From positions 62,001 to 126,000 of the forward strand of contig JAQWHM010000019.1 in the NCBI GenBank assembly GCA_029249345.1: a DNA stretch of 64,000 nt. The letters are read 5' to 3'. Numbering within the stretch: the first letter of the stretch is position 1; every line of letters starts with the position of its first letter. This stretch comes from UBA10348 sp002469915. Lineage in GTDB: Bacteria; Bacteroidota; Rhodothermia; Rhodothermales; UBA10348. Both the position numbers and the translations under genes were made by a program. Below are positions 54,472-62,466 of this stretch, piece after piece. The notes beneath the pieces were generated by a model. The model saw only the letters and a list, made by a program, of their open reading frames with translations. It made no database searches and was not told the origin of the DNA.

Positions 54472-55858
54472 ATGGCCCGCCATAAGCGGTTTGAAGTTCG
54501 TTTGTACGTGCCTGAAGCGCATTCAGAATGGAAGCGTATTCCGGATTAGAGGCTAAATTTATCGTCTCCATCGGATCGCTTTGCAGATCGTACAGCTCTT
54601 CGTATACGGGATTTTGCTCGAAGTAACGGGCATACTTGAATCGTTCTCCTCGCACGCCTTCGTGTTTTGGAATCTGGGGGTGATTGAATAGGTGCTCAAC
54701 GAAAAAGTCCGTTCTCCAATCAGAGATCTGCCTTCCTTGAACTAACGGCACCAGGCTTCGCCCTTGCATGATGTCTGGTACATCGACACCAGCCAAGTTG
54801 AGTAAGGTGGGTGCGATATCGATATTCAAAACGGGCTCCGAGGGAGTGGTACCTCGGTGGGTAGAATCGGTCCTTGGATCAAAAATGATGAGGGGGACGC
54901 GAATCGACAACTCATAGGGGAGCCACTTTCCAGCATATCCGCGCTCACCAAGGAAGTACCCATTGTCTCCCATTAGAATGATGATCGTGTTGTCCGCAAT
55001 CTGTAGTGATTGCAGTTCATTCATCACTTTTCCGATTCCTGCGTCAACTCCGCTGATCATACGAAGGTGACCTTTTGTCATCCCTTGTACTTTTTCAGGT
55101 GTATCGAAACGCCAGAACCAGCGGACCCGGTTTAGCGATGCATCTTTTAAGAACTCCGGTTGGGCCTCGTAAAAGGACGGATCTGAAAGTGGCGGATCTG
55201 AAATGGTGATATCCGCATACTTTTTGTCCATGTTCTCAGGCCATATAAACTGGCGCTCATCTCCATCATCGGCATGGGGAGCATTAAAGCTCAGCGTCAG
55301 AGCGAACGGAGCAGACCCATTTCGGGCGCGTAGGTAATCGATGGCACGATTCGTAGTGATTTCGGTCAGGTGTCGCATCGAGCCATCGGTGTCTTCTCTA
55401 AGATACGGTGCTGCGGCGAACGGTTCGAACACGTCAAAGAGCGAGTCCGACACCACATTCATTTCTGTATTGACGCCAAACTTTCCGATCATCCCGGTGT
55501 GATATCCTGCTTCGCGAAGTAGTGTGGGATAACTGGCGTCTGTGAATCGGGTGGCTAGCGGGGCGGTGCCAAACGTGTACTGATGCGTGCGCTCAACAAG
55601 ACCAGTGAGAAAACTTGCTCGGCTGGCTGCGCAGATCGGAGTGGTCACGAAGGCGTTTTCAAACCGGACGCCATCCGTGGCCAATCGATCCATGTTTGGC
55701 GTCTCGAGCATTGGATTAACGACGCCCATCATATCAAATCGTTGATCGTCTGTGATGATGAATAGCAAGTTCGGTTGCGCAGAATCAATGAGATCTGGTT
55801 CTGGACTAGAGCAGCCGAAAAGTGCGAATGCACATATGAATGTCAATACACGATTCAT
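54452..55858 (-). CDS. Type I sulfatase, lipoprotein
   Basis: A 468-residue exported sulfatase (lipobox LFGC, Cys16). The formylglycine motif is C76-A-A-S-R in TTPICAASRASFLTG, and metal-binding Asp residues are in FIITDDQRFDMMG; GEHGY-type and GDNGYFLGERGY blocks follow. It needs a formylglycine-generating enzyme or anaerobic maturase, neither of which is in the window. Facing a GH78 rhamnosidase, it probably desulfates a rhamnose-containing algal glycan. A good ribosome binding site (AAGGAG) precedes the ATG. Confidence 0.94.
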   Translation of the reverse strand: MNRVLTFICAFALFGCSSPEPDLIDSAQPNLLFIITDDQRFDMMGVVNPMLETPNMDRLATDGVRFENAFVTTPICAASRASFLTGLVERTHQYTFGTAPLATRFTDASYPTLLREAGYHTGMIGKFGVNTEMNVVSDSLFDVFEPFAAAPYLREDTDGSMRHLTEITTNRAIDYLRARNGSAPFALTLSFNAPHADDGDERQFIWPENMDKKYADITISDPPLSDPSFYEAQPEFLKDASLNRVRWFWRFDTPEKVQGMTKGHLRMISGVDAGIGKVMNELQSLQIADNTIIILMGDNGYFLGERGYAGKWLPYELSIRVPLIIFDPRTDSTHRGTTPSEPVLNIDIAPTLLNLAGVDVPDIMQGRSLVPLVQGRQISDWRTDFFVEHLFNHPQIPKHEGVRGERFKYARYFEQNPVYEELYDLQSDPMETINLASNPEYASILNALQARTNELQTAYGGPFTPRQP

Positions 55859-56223
55859 GAGGATCTCCTTGCTGGTACGCCGAGAGGTTTAATCATCTTC
55901 GGTGAGGGAAAGGTACTTCAATAAAGCTAGATGTCCCCAAAAGTGATGTCTAAAGTGAGAAATCCGCGTGTTGATCCTAAATAATTTAATGACCGGGATG
56001 AATCACTCGGCAATTATGGCAAGCAGCTCTCCCATCAACTGGAAATGAGATCCGCTGTGCCCCCATTGTTTACCAGCACCGCATCTCAGTAGCAATAGAA
56101 AGGACCTCAGGTGGATTGTGACACATTCGGGACACATTCGGGACAATTTGAGCGGCACGTGATTCGTCAATAGTGGGCGTTATCTCCTGTAGATACTATC
56201 AAAAACAAATTGACCCTGAATCA
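55859..56223. other. Intergenic region with a short tandem repeat
   Basis: About 365 bp between the sulfatase start and a truncated receptor gene. The only structure seen is GACACATTCGG in two direct copies (56120-56130, 56131-56141) followed by GACA, plus the sulfatase ribosome binding site. No frame with coding character is found. Confidence 0.45.
56120..56145. repeat. 11-bp tandem direct repeat
   Basis: Two perfect adjacent copies of GACACATTCGG and the first four bases of a third. It may be a regulator site or the scar of a mobile element next to truncated gene debris. Confidence 0.6.
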
Positions 56224-56580
56224 ATGTTAAGTCGCCTTGTTCGAATTCCAGTTATGCTTGTCATCCTTCTTTGTCTGCCATCGAAGGTTTTCGCTCAGAA
56301 AACAGTTACGATTTCTGGAATCGTAAAAGAGTCGGACTCCGGTGAAACTCTTCCGTACGCCCATGTCTTGGTTCTTCAATCAACGATTGGAGCCGCGACA
56401 AATATCGATGGAAGGTTTGTGCTCCTCGACGTTCCGTCCGGCGAGCAGGTACTGAGAGTTTCTTTCCTGGGGTTTCAAACGAAAGATGTCCCGGTCAATA
56501 CTAACGAGGTATTGGGCCCTCTCATCATCGAGCTGGATCCCATATCTACAGATCTCAACGAGGTTGTTGTCGTGGGTTAA
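56224..56580 (+). pseudogene. Truncated TonB-dependent receptor (SusC-like) N-terminus
   Basis: A 118-codon frame with signal peptide (MLSRLVRIPVMLVILLCLPS) and one carboxypeptidase-regulatory-like domain (TISGIVKESDSGETLPYAHV, AATNIDGRFVLLDVPSGEQV, RVSFLGFQ). It ends ...DLNEVVVVG followed by a stop, at exactly the place where SusC-type receptors continue into the plug domain. No plug or barrel sequence is found in any frame before the tRNA gene. It is most simply the 5' remnant of a receptor gene; a free-standing domain protein is the less likely alternative. Confidence 0.6.
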
Positions 56581-56683
56581 AAGAATTGCCCAAACGACTT
56601 CTTAAAAAACGTAGATATGGTTCTAGGTGGCTTTGGGCTTTTCATCTCCGGGCTTCCGAACGCAAGCGTTCTCGCACAAAAAC

Positions 56684-56722
56684 AAAAAGCCCCACTCACT
56701 TCGTTCGTGAGCGGGGCTTTTT
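56684..56722 (-). terminator. Intrinsic terminator after tRNA-Ser(TGA)
   Basis: Stem AAAAAGCCCC-A-CTCAC / GTGAG-C-GGGGCTTTTT (56684-56699 with 56707-56722) with a 7-nt loop and one mismatch. The A/T ends make it functional on both strands; on the minus strand the U-tract reads TTTTTGTTTTTG, six bases beyond the tRNA. Confidence 0.88.
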
Positions 56723-56727
56723 GGCTG

Positions 56728-56816
56728 CGGAGGGGGTGGGATTCGAACCCACGATACGCGTAAACGTATGCTGGTTTTCAAGACCAGTGCATTCAGCCAG
56801 GCTCTGCCACCCCTCC
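56728..56816 (-). tRNA. tRNA-Ser(TGA)
   Basis: An 89-nt class II tRNA on the minus strand reading UCA/UCG-type codons. Acceptor GGAGGGG/CCCCTCC with discriminator G fits serine. The anticodon arm is CTGGT-CTTGAAA-ACCAG with anticodon TGA (complement of 56778-56780). The long variable arm is ATACG...CGTAT, and the T arm contains TTCGAAT. No CCA is encoded. Confidence 0.96.
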
Positions 56817-56922
56817 TTAGGAGTGCTTTCATTTCGTTAGAAATGACCGCCGCGAGCCGACCAGCACAAAAACTACAGTTATCCTAGGTATCATTCAAAG
56901 AAGACAGCGTCAAAAAGAAAGA

Positions 56923-58377
56923 TTATCTCAAAATCGTGAACACTCCATCTGCTACCTGATTGCCAACTTGGACACGATACAGGTAAGGTCCTGAGGATAG
57001 GATGCCAGATTCAAACGATAATTCGTGTTTGCCAGCTGTCATTACTTTTTCGATAGGTCGTGAAACCAATCGGCCCAGCGAGTCAAATACGGTCAAGGTC
57101 ACAAGGTCGGGTTTAGACAAGTCAATGGGGAAACGAGTAGTCTGGCTGAACGGGTTGGGATAATTGACCGCCATCTTGACTTCAAAGGGGAGATCAAGCG
57201 ACGATCTGGACGTCGCGTTTGGGCCTGGGAAGAAGTATTGCAACATTTCGTCTTGATGCGCTCGCCAGGAGCCCCATGAATGACCTTCGTGCCATTCATT
57301 CCATGAGTGCTCATACCCTTTTTCTTCCAGGACTTGCCGAAAGGAAGGCCCCGTAACAGATATGGATCCTTCATACGTACCCCAATCCAAATACCACTTG
57401 ATAGGTTTCGTCGCGGAGTTAGCAATCAAGGTGGGTAGCGCACCATTATAGACCCAGTATGATGGGGAGTACGGTCCACACAGGCCGAAAATTTCGGGGT
57501 GTTCAAAACACTGACGTGTAGTGATGAGCCCGCCATAAGAAGGCCCCGTTACAGCTCGCTCTTCTGCGTTGGGAGAAATGTGGTAGTTGGATTCAATCCA
57601 AGGAATGAGTTCTGAAACCACCATTTCGGTAAACGGTGCTGTTTGAGTGGTCGCATACTCTTTTTCTCGATCAACAGGATTCAAAAAAGCGGCGATAATG
57701 GGTTGGATAAGCCCGTCTGAAATGAGATTGTCGAGAGTCGTCGTGATGGCCGCAAGCCGAAGGTAATCCGACCCATCGTGATATAGGATAAATGGATAGG
57801 GTGCGGAACGAAGCGGGTCATAACCGGGGGGCGTGTACATCTCAAGCGATCGGGAATTGCCCAAAACGGCACTTTCGAAGGTGCTCGATGTGCGTGTACC
57901 CATTTGAATACCTGATCGAGGCGTGATCTCTTCAGGGTGCACGTAGTCAGGCATAGACAATTCCGAGTTGGGGCCAAAACCGCCAACCACCTGTGAAGCA
58001 TTTCTAGGATCTAAAATCCACTGGGAGCCATTGACGACAATCTTGTAATCGAATCGAGCATCCGATTCAAATTCGGCTTGCACATACCAGAGACTAGATC
58101 CCCCCAGAGCGGTGAGTGGGGTATTGGATGGATTCCATCCATTGAAATCGCCTGCAACGCCAACGGAGGAAGCCTGTCCGGAGTAGATAAAAACAGCCTG
58201 CGAATCGGACGAAAAAATAGGTGACGTTGGGTTCGCTGCGAGAAAGTCGTTTACTAGAGTCTGATGCTCGGAGGAGGACGCATTTTGGATGGAGTTCAGA
58301 AGGTCATCAAACGATTGTGCTACCGAGGTCGAGCAGCACAGAAAAAGACAAAGCAGAATCGGAGATCGCATCACCAC
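56923..58377 (-). CDS. T9SS-sorted esterase (enterochelin-esterase-like) with N-terminal CBM48-like domain
   Basis: A 484-residue exported hydrolase. A signal peptide (to about residue 20) is followed by an early-set/CBM48-like domain (VFIYSGQASSVGVAGDFNGW). An alpha/beta-hydrolase of the esterase D/enterochelin-esterase type comes next (YPFILYHDGSDYL, nucleophile elbow TGPSYGG, catalytic His in EGHSWGSWRAH). The last about 80 residues are a type A T9SS sorting domain (YPNPFSQTTRFPIDL ... SGPYLYRVQVGNQ). It should be secreted by the type IX system and attached to or released from the surface. Substrate unknown; xylan or ferulate esters are common in relatives. Confidence 0.88.
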   Translation of the reverse strand: MVMRSPILLCLFLCCSTSVAQSFDDLLNSIQNASSSEHQTLVNDFLAANPTSPIFSSDSQAVFIYSGQASSVGVAGDFNGWNPSNTPLTALGGSSLWYVQAEFESDARFDYKIVVNGSQWILDPRNASQVVGGFGPNSELSMPDYVHPEEITPRSGIQMGTRTSSTFESAVLGNSRSLEMYTPPGYDPLRSAPYPFILYHDGSDYLRLAAITTTLDNLISDGLIQPIIAAFLNPVDREKEYATTQTAPFTEMVVSELIPWIESNYHISPNAEERAVTGPSYGGLITTRQCFEHPEIFGLCGPYSPSYWVYNGALPTLIANSATKPIKWYLDWGTYEGSISVTGPSFRQVLEEKGYEHSWNEWHEGHSWGSWRAHQDEMLQYFFPGPNATSRSSLDLPFEVKMAVNYPNPFSQTTRFPIDLSKPDLVTLTVFDSLGRLVSRPIEKVMTAGKHELSFESGILSSGPYLYRVQVGNQVADGVFTILR

Positions 58378-58423
58378 ACCTAAATAGAGTTCGGGTAATG
58401 TACCTTTTTTGTTGGCCCCAGTT

Positions 58424-58735
58424 TCAGTCTCTGTTGAAGACTACACCGGGTATTTGCGGCTCCCAAGGTCTATTTTTTCGCTTTAAGCGCTCCTCCGGTA
58501 ATACTTTCTCAGGAGTCTGCCACTTCTGCACTTTTTGCGATTGGCGGTTTTCTTCTGTGGTAACCTGCCAAGCATACAAAAAGCGTGTTTGCGCTTCTGT
58601 GTCATTCAACTTGCGTTCGAGCTCGGTTTCTTGTTCGAACTCCGGTCCGCTTTCACTTTGCCAGTCGTACCAATGTTGGAATACGCGTGAGATGAGCCAA
58701 GGTCCTAGAACTATGAGTATAAACAGCTTCAGCAT
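58424..58735 (-). CDS. Small membrane-anchored protein of unknown function
   Basis: A 103-residue frame with one N-terminal hydrophobic segment (MLKLFILIVLGPWLISRVF) and a charged, Glu/Gln/Lys-rich tail without known motif. It fills the gap between the esterase and hisH on the same strand. A longer antisense frame on the plus strand has no protein-like features. Coding status is plausible but unproven. Confidence 0.42.
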   Translation of the reverse strand: MLKLFILIVLGPWLISRVFQHWYDWQSESGPEFEQETELERKLNDTEAQTRFLYAWQVTTEENRQSQKVQKWQTPEKVLPEERLKRKNRPWEPQIPGVVFNRD

Positions 58736-58885
58736 GATCTGGGTATCGGACTTTGCACCTCGAGATTAAAGCGAAAGGCAACGGCCGACTATCAGCGAGA
58801 AACGCATGAGTAGGCAGATGTACGTGTTGAGTGTCGCCGATATTCAGAAGACATTCGACGCCATACGTATCTAGCTTGGACTGAG

Positions 58886-59467
58886 TTAGCTCTTCAAGAA
58901 ATTGGCTAGCAGCTGCTCACCAGCCGTGGCGCTTTTCTCCGGATGAAACTGCACTGCCGCAAAATTATCTCGGACCACAGCAGCTGAAAAATCACCCATG
59001 TAATTTGTTTGGGCAGTGGTGTGCTCGCTTTCATCGGCGTAAAAGGAGTGGACAAAGTACATGTAGCTGTTTTCGGGAAGATCCTTGAAAAGGCCTGATC
59101 CTTCGTGGTGTACCGTATTCCATCCAATCTGAGGGACTTTTTGCGAGCCCTTGAAGAGTCGGACCTTATTCGGAAAGATGCCCAAGCAGGGCGTATTGGC
59201 CTCTTCTGAGTGGCTACACATGATTTGGAGTCCAAGGCAAATACCTAACACGGGCTGAGTGAGCGTCGGGATGAAGGTGTCGAGACCATGGTCTTTGAAA
59301 TAGGCCATGGCTGATCCGGCTTCGCCCACACCCGGAATGATGATGTGGCTGGCGGCGCGAAGCGCCGCCAGGTCATTCGTCAGAATGGCTTCTGCTCCCA
59401 ATCGGTGCAGTGCGAACTGCACCGACTGCACGTTACCCGCATTGTATTTGAGAATGGCAATGGACAT
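58886..59467 (-). CDS. hisH: Imidazole glycerol phosphate synthase, glutaminase subunit
   Basis: Supplies ammonia to HisF. It is a 193-residue class I glutamine amidotransferase with nucleophile GICLGLQIM and the His/Glu pair in VQFHPEKSATAG. The oxyanion region is IIIPGVGEAGSAM. It lies 15 bp after the hisD-hisB fusion and is the last recognisable gene of the operon. Two strong inverted repeats (59350-59370 and 59404-59423) lie within its first 40 codons. Confidence 0.96.
   Translation of the reverse strand: MSIAILKYNAGNVQSVQFALHRLGAEAILTNDLAALRAASHIIIPGVGEAGSAMAYFKDHGLDTFIPTLTQPVLGICLGLQIMCSHSEEANTPCLGIFPNKVRLFKGSQKVPQIGWNTVHHEGSGLFKDLPENSYMYFVHSFYADESEHTTAQTNYMGDFSAAVVRDNFAAVQFHPEKSATAGEQLLANFLKS
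59350..59370. repeat. Inverted repeat inside hisH
   Basis: A 9-bp perfect stem TGGCGGCGC / GCGCCGCCA with loop GAA, within the hisH coding sequence around codons 33-39. Confidence 0.6.
59404..59423. repeat. Second inverted repeat inside hisH
   Basis: An 8-bp perfect stem GGTGCAGT / ACTGCACC with loop GCGA, within the hisH coding sequence around codons 15-21. Confidence 0.6.
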
Positions 59468-59482
59468 AGTGCGAGAAGCCGT

Positions 59483-61339
59483 TTAAAGGGTGCCTTTGGT
59501 AGAGGGGAGAACGTTCGGATCGCCTGTTCGAGCGATCGCCATGCCGAGGGCCCGAGCGAATGCTTTAAAGATGGACTCAACCACGTGATGCTCGTTATCT
59601 CCAGCAGCCTGAATATTCAGGTTGGCGCCAGCCCCGTCGCAGAACGATTTGAAAAAGTGGCTAAACATCTCAGAGGGGACGTCTCCGATCATTTCTCGTG
59701 TTAACTCTACATCCCAAACCAACCAATTGCGGCCGGACAGATCGAGTGCAACGCGTGCTAGCGCATCGTCCATGGGAGCATCGAATCCATATCGACCTAT
59801 ACCCCGCTTGTCCCCAAGAGCCTGGTTGAAGGTATTTCCGAGCGCGATGGCCGTATCCTCAATCGTGTGGTGCTCATCGACTTGCAGGTCACCATCACAT
59901 CGGACGGAGAGGTCCATTCCAGAGTGGCGTGCGATCTGATCCAGCATGTGGTCAAAAAACTCTAGGCCCGTGCGGCAATCTGCCCGACCTTTTCCGTCCA
60001 AGTCAATTTGAATGGCGATATTCGTCTCTTTCGTAGCACGGCGGATGTAAGCAGACCGTGTCACAGATGAGCCTTTCACGTCGGCGAGGCGGTGTTCAAC
60101 AGCGCGCGCGTGACCATCGAGCTCTTCGGCCTGTGCCATCGTGATGACTTTTGGTCCGAGCGCAAGGAGTCCTTCGGCCGTGGACCGCTGAAAGGTGATC
60201 TTGCGCATAAACGAATCCAGCGACACACCAGAAAAAGCACGCGCAGCTCCATTGGTTGGAAGCGTATGATTCGTGCCAGAAGCATAGTCGCCCAGCGATT
60301 CTGGTGTCCATTCTCCGATGAATACGGATCCTGCATGTTGAATCTGTTCGGCGAATAACTCGGCGTGATGCATTTGAATAATCAAGTGCTCTGGCGCGTA
60401 GCGATTAATGAGCGCTAGTGCCTTATTTGTCGAATCAACCAGCACCACGCGAGCCCGAGCGATTACTTTTTCAGCAATCTCTTTCCGAGGAAGGGATGCG
60501 AGTTGGGAGGCGACCTCTTTTTCTAATTCAGCAACATTGAAGCCTTCTAGTGCTACGACCAGGACGTCACTCAACACGTCGTGTTCTGCCTGGGCTAACA
60601 TGTCCGCAGCCACAAAGGCAGGATTAGCTGTAGCATCAATGAGAAGAGCGACCTCCGTTGGTCCAGCGGGGAGATCTATCGCTACTCCGTCTGACGAGAC
60701 CATTTGTTTAGCGGTATCCACCCAGATATTGCCTGGCCCAAAAATCTTATCGACAGAACGAATCGATTCCGTCCCGTAGGCCATCGCTGCAATAGCTTGA
60801 GCGCCGCCCACGGCATAGATTTCGGTTACCCCAGCTTCCTGAGCGGCGAACAAAATAGCCGGATGTATGGTGCCGTCTTCTCGAGGAGGGGTGCACAAAG
60901 CGATTTCGGGACATCCCGCCAGTCTAGCTGGTAACGCCAGCATTAGCACGGTGGAAAAGAGAGGAGCAGATCCACCGGGAATGTAAATTCCAACGCGTTC
61001 TAGGGGCACCGATTTGCGCCAGCAAAAAACGCCGGGACTCGTTTCCACTTGCTTTACCGGCTCTCTTTGTGCTTCATGGAACGCCTCTATATTCCTACTC
61101 GCTACAAGAATAGCTTCGCTCAAGCCGTCATCTACAGTGGGCGAGTCTAGAGTGACCCGAATGGACTCTACGTTGGAGCTATCGAACCGGGCTGTGAGCT
61201 CATTAAGAGCCACGTCCCCTTTGGTTTTCACGGCCTCAATGATCGCAGCGACATCGGATCGGACTTCGACATCGGGTGCCGATGCGCGCGCGCACAATGC
61301 ATCGTATTGATCCTGCGATGGGTTTTCTACAATCAGCAT
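59483..61339 (-). CDS. hisD-hisB: Fused histidinol dehydrogenase - imidazoleglycerol-phosphate dehydratase
   Basis: One uninterrupted 618-residue frame. Residues 1 to about 420 are a full HisD (last two oxidation steps): RVGIYIPGGSAPLFSTV, GPGNIWVDTAKQ, MLAQAEHDVLSD and the catalytic pair in NRYAPEHLII. Residues from about 430 are a full HisB dehydratase: ATKETNIAIQIDLDGKG, FFDHMLDQIARHSG, DEHHTIEDTAIALG and EHHVVESIFKAFARAL for metal binding. The join (about 60055-60090) is an eight- to ten-residue linker after the normal HisD end; internal GTG codons there could allow some free HisB. hisC, usual between these genes, is absent. The gene lies between hisG (3 bp gap) and hisH. Confidence 0.94.
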   Translation of the reverse strand: MLIVENPSQDQYDALCARASAPDVEVRSDVAAIIEAVKTKGDVALNELTARFDSSNVESIRVTLDSPTVDDGLSEAILVASRNIEAFHEAQREPVKQVETSPGVFCWRKSVPLERVGIYIPGGSAPLFSTVLMLALPARLAGCPEIALCTPPREDGTIHPAILFAAQEAGVTEIYAVGGAQAIAAMAYGTESIRSVDKIFGPGNIWVDTAKQMVSSDGVAIDLPAGPTEVALLIDATANPAFVAADMLAQAEHDVLSDVLVVALEGFNVAELEKEVASQLASLPRKEIAEKVIARARVVLVDSTNKALALINRYAPEHLIIQMHHAELFAEQIQHAGSVFIGEWTPESLGDYASGTNHTLPTNGAARAFSGVSLDSFMRKITFQRSTAEGLLALGPKVITMAQAEELDGHARAVEHRLADVKGSSVTRSAYIRRATKETNIAIQIDLDGKGRADCRTGLEFFDHMLDQIARHSGMDLSVRCDGDLQVDEHHTIEDTAIALGNTFNQALGDKRGIGRYGFDAPMDDALARVALDLSGRNWLVWDVELTREMIGDVPSEMFSHFFKSFCDGAGANLNIQAAGDNEHHVVESIFKAFARALGMAIARTGDPNVLPSTKGTL

Positions 61340-61341
61340 AC

Positions 61342-62202
61342 CTAAAGCACCATTTTTTCGATCGGTACAACCAACATGCCCTCAGCGCCAGCTTCTTTGA
61401 GGGACTCAATCACATTCCAAAATGCGTGTTCTGGAATGACCGAATGCACAGAACTCCACCCCTCTTTAACCAAAGGCATGACAGTAGGTGCTTTCATTCC
61501 GGGTAAAATATCAGTTACTACATCAAGAGACGTGTTGGGCACGTTCATGAGAATGTAACGATGTTGCTTCGCCTTCATGACCGACTGAATTCTGAAACGA
61601 AGTCGATCTAGCAGTTGCTTTTTTTCTTCCGATAGCTGTGGGGAAGCAATGAGCACCGCCTGTGATTTGAGTACGGTTTCGACTTCCTTCAATCCATTAC
61701 TGATGAGCGTACTTCCTGAGCTCACAATATCACATATGCCGTCCGCAAGACCGATTCCAGGTGCTATTTCGACAGAACCAGAGATTTCGTGGATCGTCGC
61801 TTGCACACCATTATCATCAAAAAAATGCTGCAGCAGCCCCGGATATGAGGTAGCAATATGCAGATCATTAAGGTCTTGGGCAGAAGAGTAGCTGAACGTT
61901 CGAGGTAGAGCAATGGCCAATCGGCATTTGGCAAACCCGAGCTGATCGAGGGTCTCGACCGTTTTTCCTTTTTCGAGGATTACGTTTTCTCCGACAATAC
62001 CCACGTCGGCTACGCCGTCTGCAACGTATCCCGGAATATCATCGTCTCTCAAGAAGAGCACTTCCAGATCGAAATGCTCTGCTAGCGCACGAAGCTTGCG
62101 ATCAGGCTTGCTGATCTTGATTCCACAGGCTGCAAGCAGATCTGTGGTGGATTCGGACAAACGTCCGCCTTTCTGTATGGCTAATCGTAGTCTGTTGCTC
62201 AT
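61342..62202 (-). CDS. hisG: ATP phosphoribosyltransferase, long form
   Basis: Catalyses the first, feedback-regulated step of histidine synthesis. The ATG at 62202 (MSNRLRLAIQKGGRLSE) is where the family starts; the frame upstream to 62364 runs through the leader and terminator and is not real. PRPP-site block EIAPGIGLADGICDIVSSGSTL is seen in parts (GLADGICDIVSSGSTL). The C-terminal regulatory domain (VLGTFMRM-type histidine-binding region, NVPNTSLDVVTDILPGMKAPTV in parts) makes it the long, HisZ-independent form, 286 residues. Confidence 0.96.
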   Translation of the reverse strand: MSNRLRLAIQKGGRLSESTTDLLAACGIKISKPDRKLRALAEHFDLEVLFLRDDDIPGYVADGVADVGIVGENVILEKGKTVETLDQLGFAKCRLAIALPRTFSYSSAQDLNDLHIATSYPGLLQHFFDDNGVQATIHEISGSVEIAPGIGLADGICDIVSSGSTLISNGLKEVETVLKSQAVLIASPQLSEEKKQLLDRLRFRIQSVMKAKQHRYILMNVPNTSLDVVTDILPGMKAPTVMPLVKEGWSSVHSVIPEHAFWNVIESLKEAGAEGMLVVPIEKMVL

Positions 62203-62229
62203 GGCGCACAGGAATGAAAAAGTGGTCAC

Positions 62230-62262
62230 AAAAAAAAAGCACCCCGAAATCGATCGGGATGC
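62230..62262 (-). terminator. Attenuator terminator of the his operon
   Basis: On the minus strand a 9-bp stem GCATCCCGA / TCGGGGTGC (one G-U pair) with a 6-nt loop is followed by nine T residues, 28 bp after the histidine-rich leader frame and 28 bp before hisG. This is the expected place of a transcription attenuator. Confidence 0.85.
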
Positions 62263-62290
62263 CAGGCAATAAAATCTGCTTTGGTACGTC

Positions 62291-62386
62291 CTAATCGCTG
62301 TCCGAGAAATGACAATGCGCATGATGATGCATGCCGTGGAGCATGTCAGCAACAAATGCAGCAAAATGTATTTTCTGGGTAGCCAT
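62291..62386 (-). CDS. hisL: Histidine-rich leader peptide of the his operon
   Basis: A 31-residue frame starting MATQKIHFAAF and containing seven histidines, five of them within residues 20-26 (HHHAHCH). It lies just upstream of an intrinsic terminator and of hisG, on the same strand. This is the plan of the enterobacterial his leader: ribosome stalling at the His codons under starvation would favour an antiterminator. I could not define the alternative antiterminator pairing convincingly by eye. It is too short for usual gene finders and unlikely to be a chance frame given the His content and position. Confidence 0.8.
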   Translation of the reverse strand: MATQKIHFAAFVADMLHGMHHHAHCHFSDSD

Positions 62387-62415
62387 GATGTCGACTTTCA
62401 GTAGATTGTGTAGTG

Positions 62416-62423
62416 CAAAGATA
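62416..62423 (-). promoter_or_regulatory. Possible -7 element of the his operon promoter
   Basis: On the minus strand TATCTTTG matches the Bacteroidota -7 consensus TAnnTTTG exactly, 30 bp before the leader ATG. A good -33 TTTG at the right distance is not seen, so the call is tentative. Confidence 0.42.
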
Positions 62424-62466
62424 GGCCACCAAAATCCAAAACATGCCTCGCGTGTGTTAAAAAATC

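Noticed and set aside
58221..58769. 182-codon plus-strand frame
   Set aside because: It is antisense to the end of the esterase signal region and to the small membrane protein; its cysteine- and serine-rich product looks like a shadow.
62203..62364. N-terminal extension of HisG
   Set aside because: It crosses the attenuator terminator and the leader frame; HisG proteins start at the equivalent of 62202.
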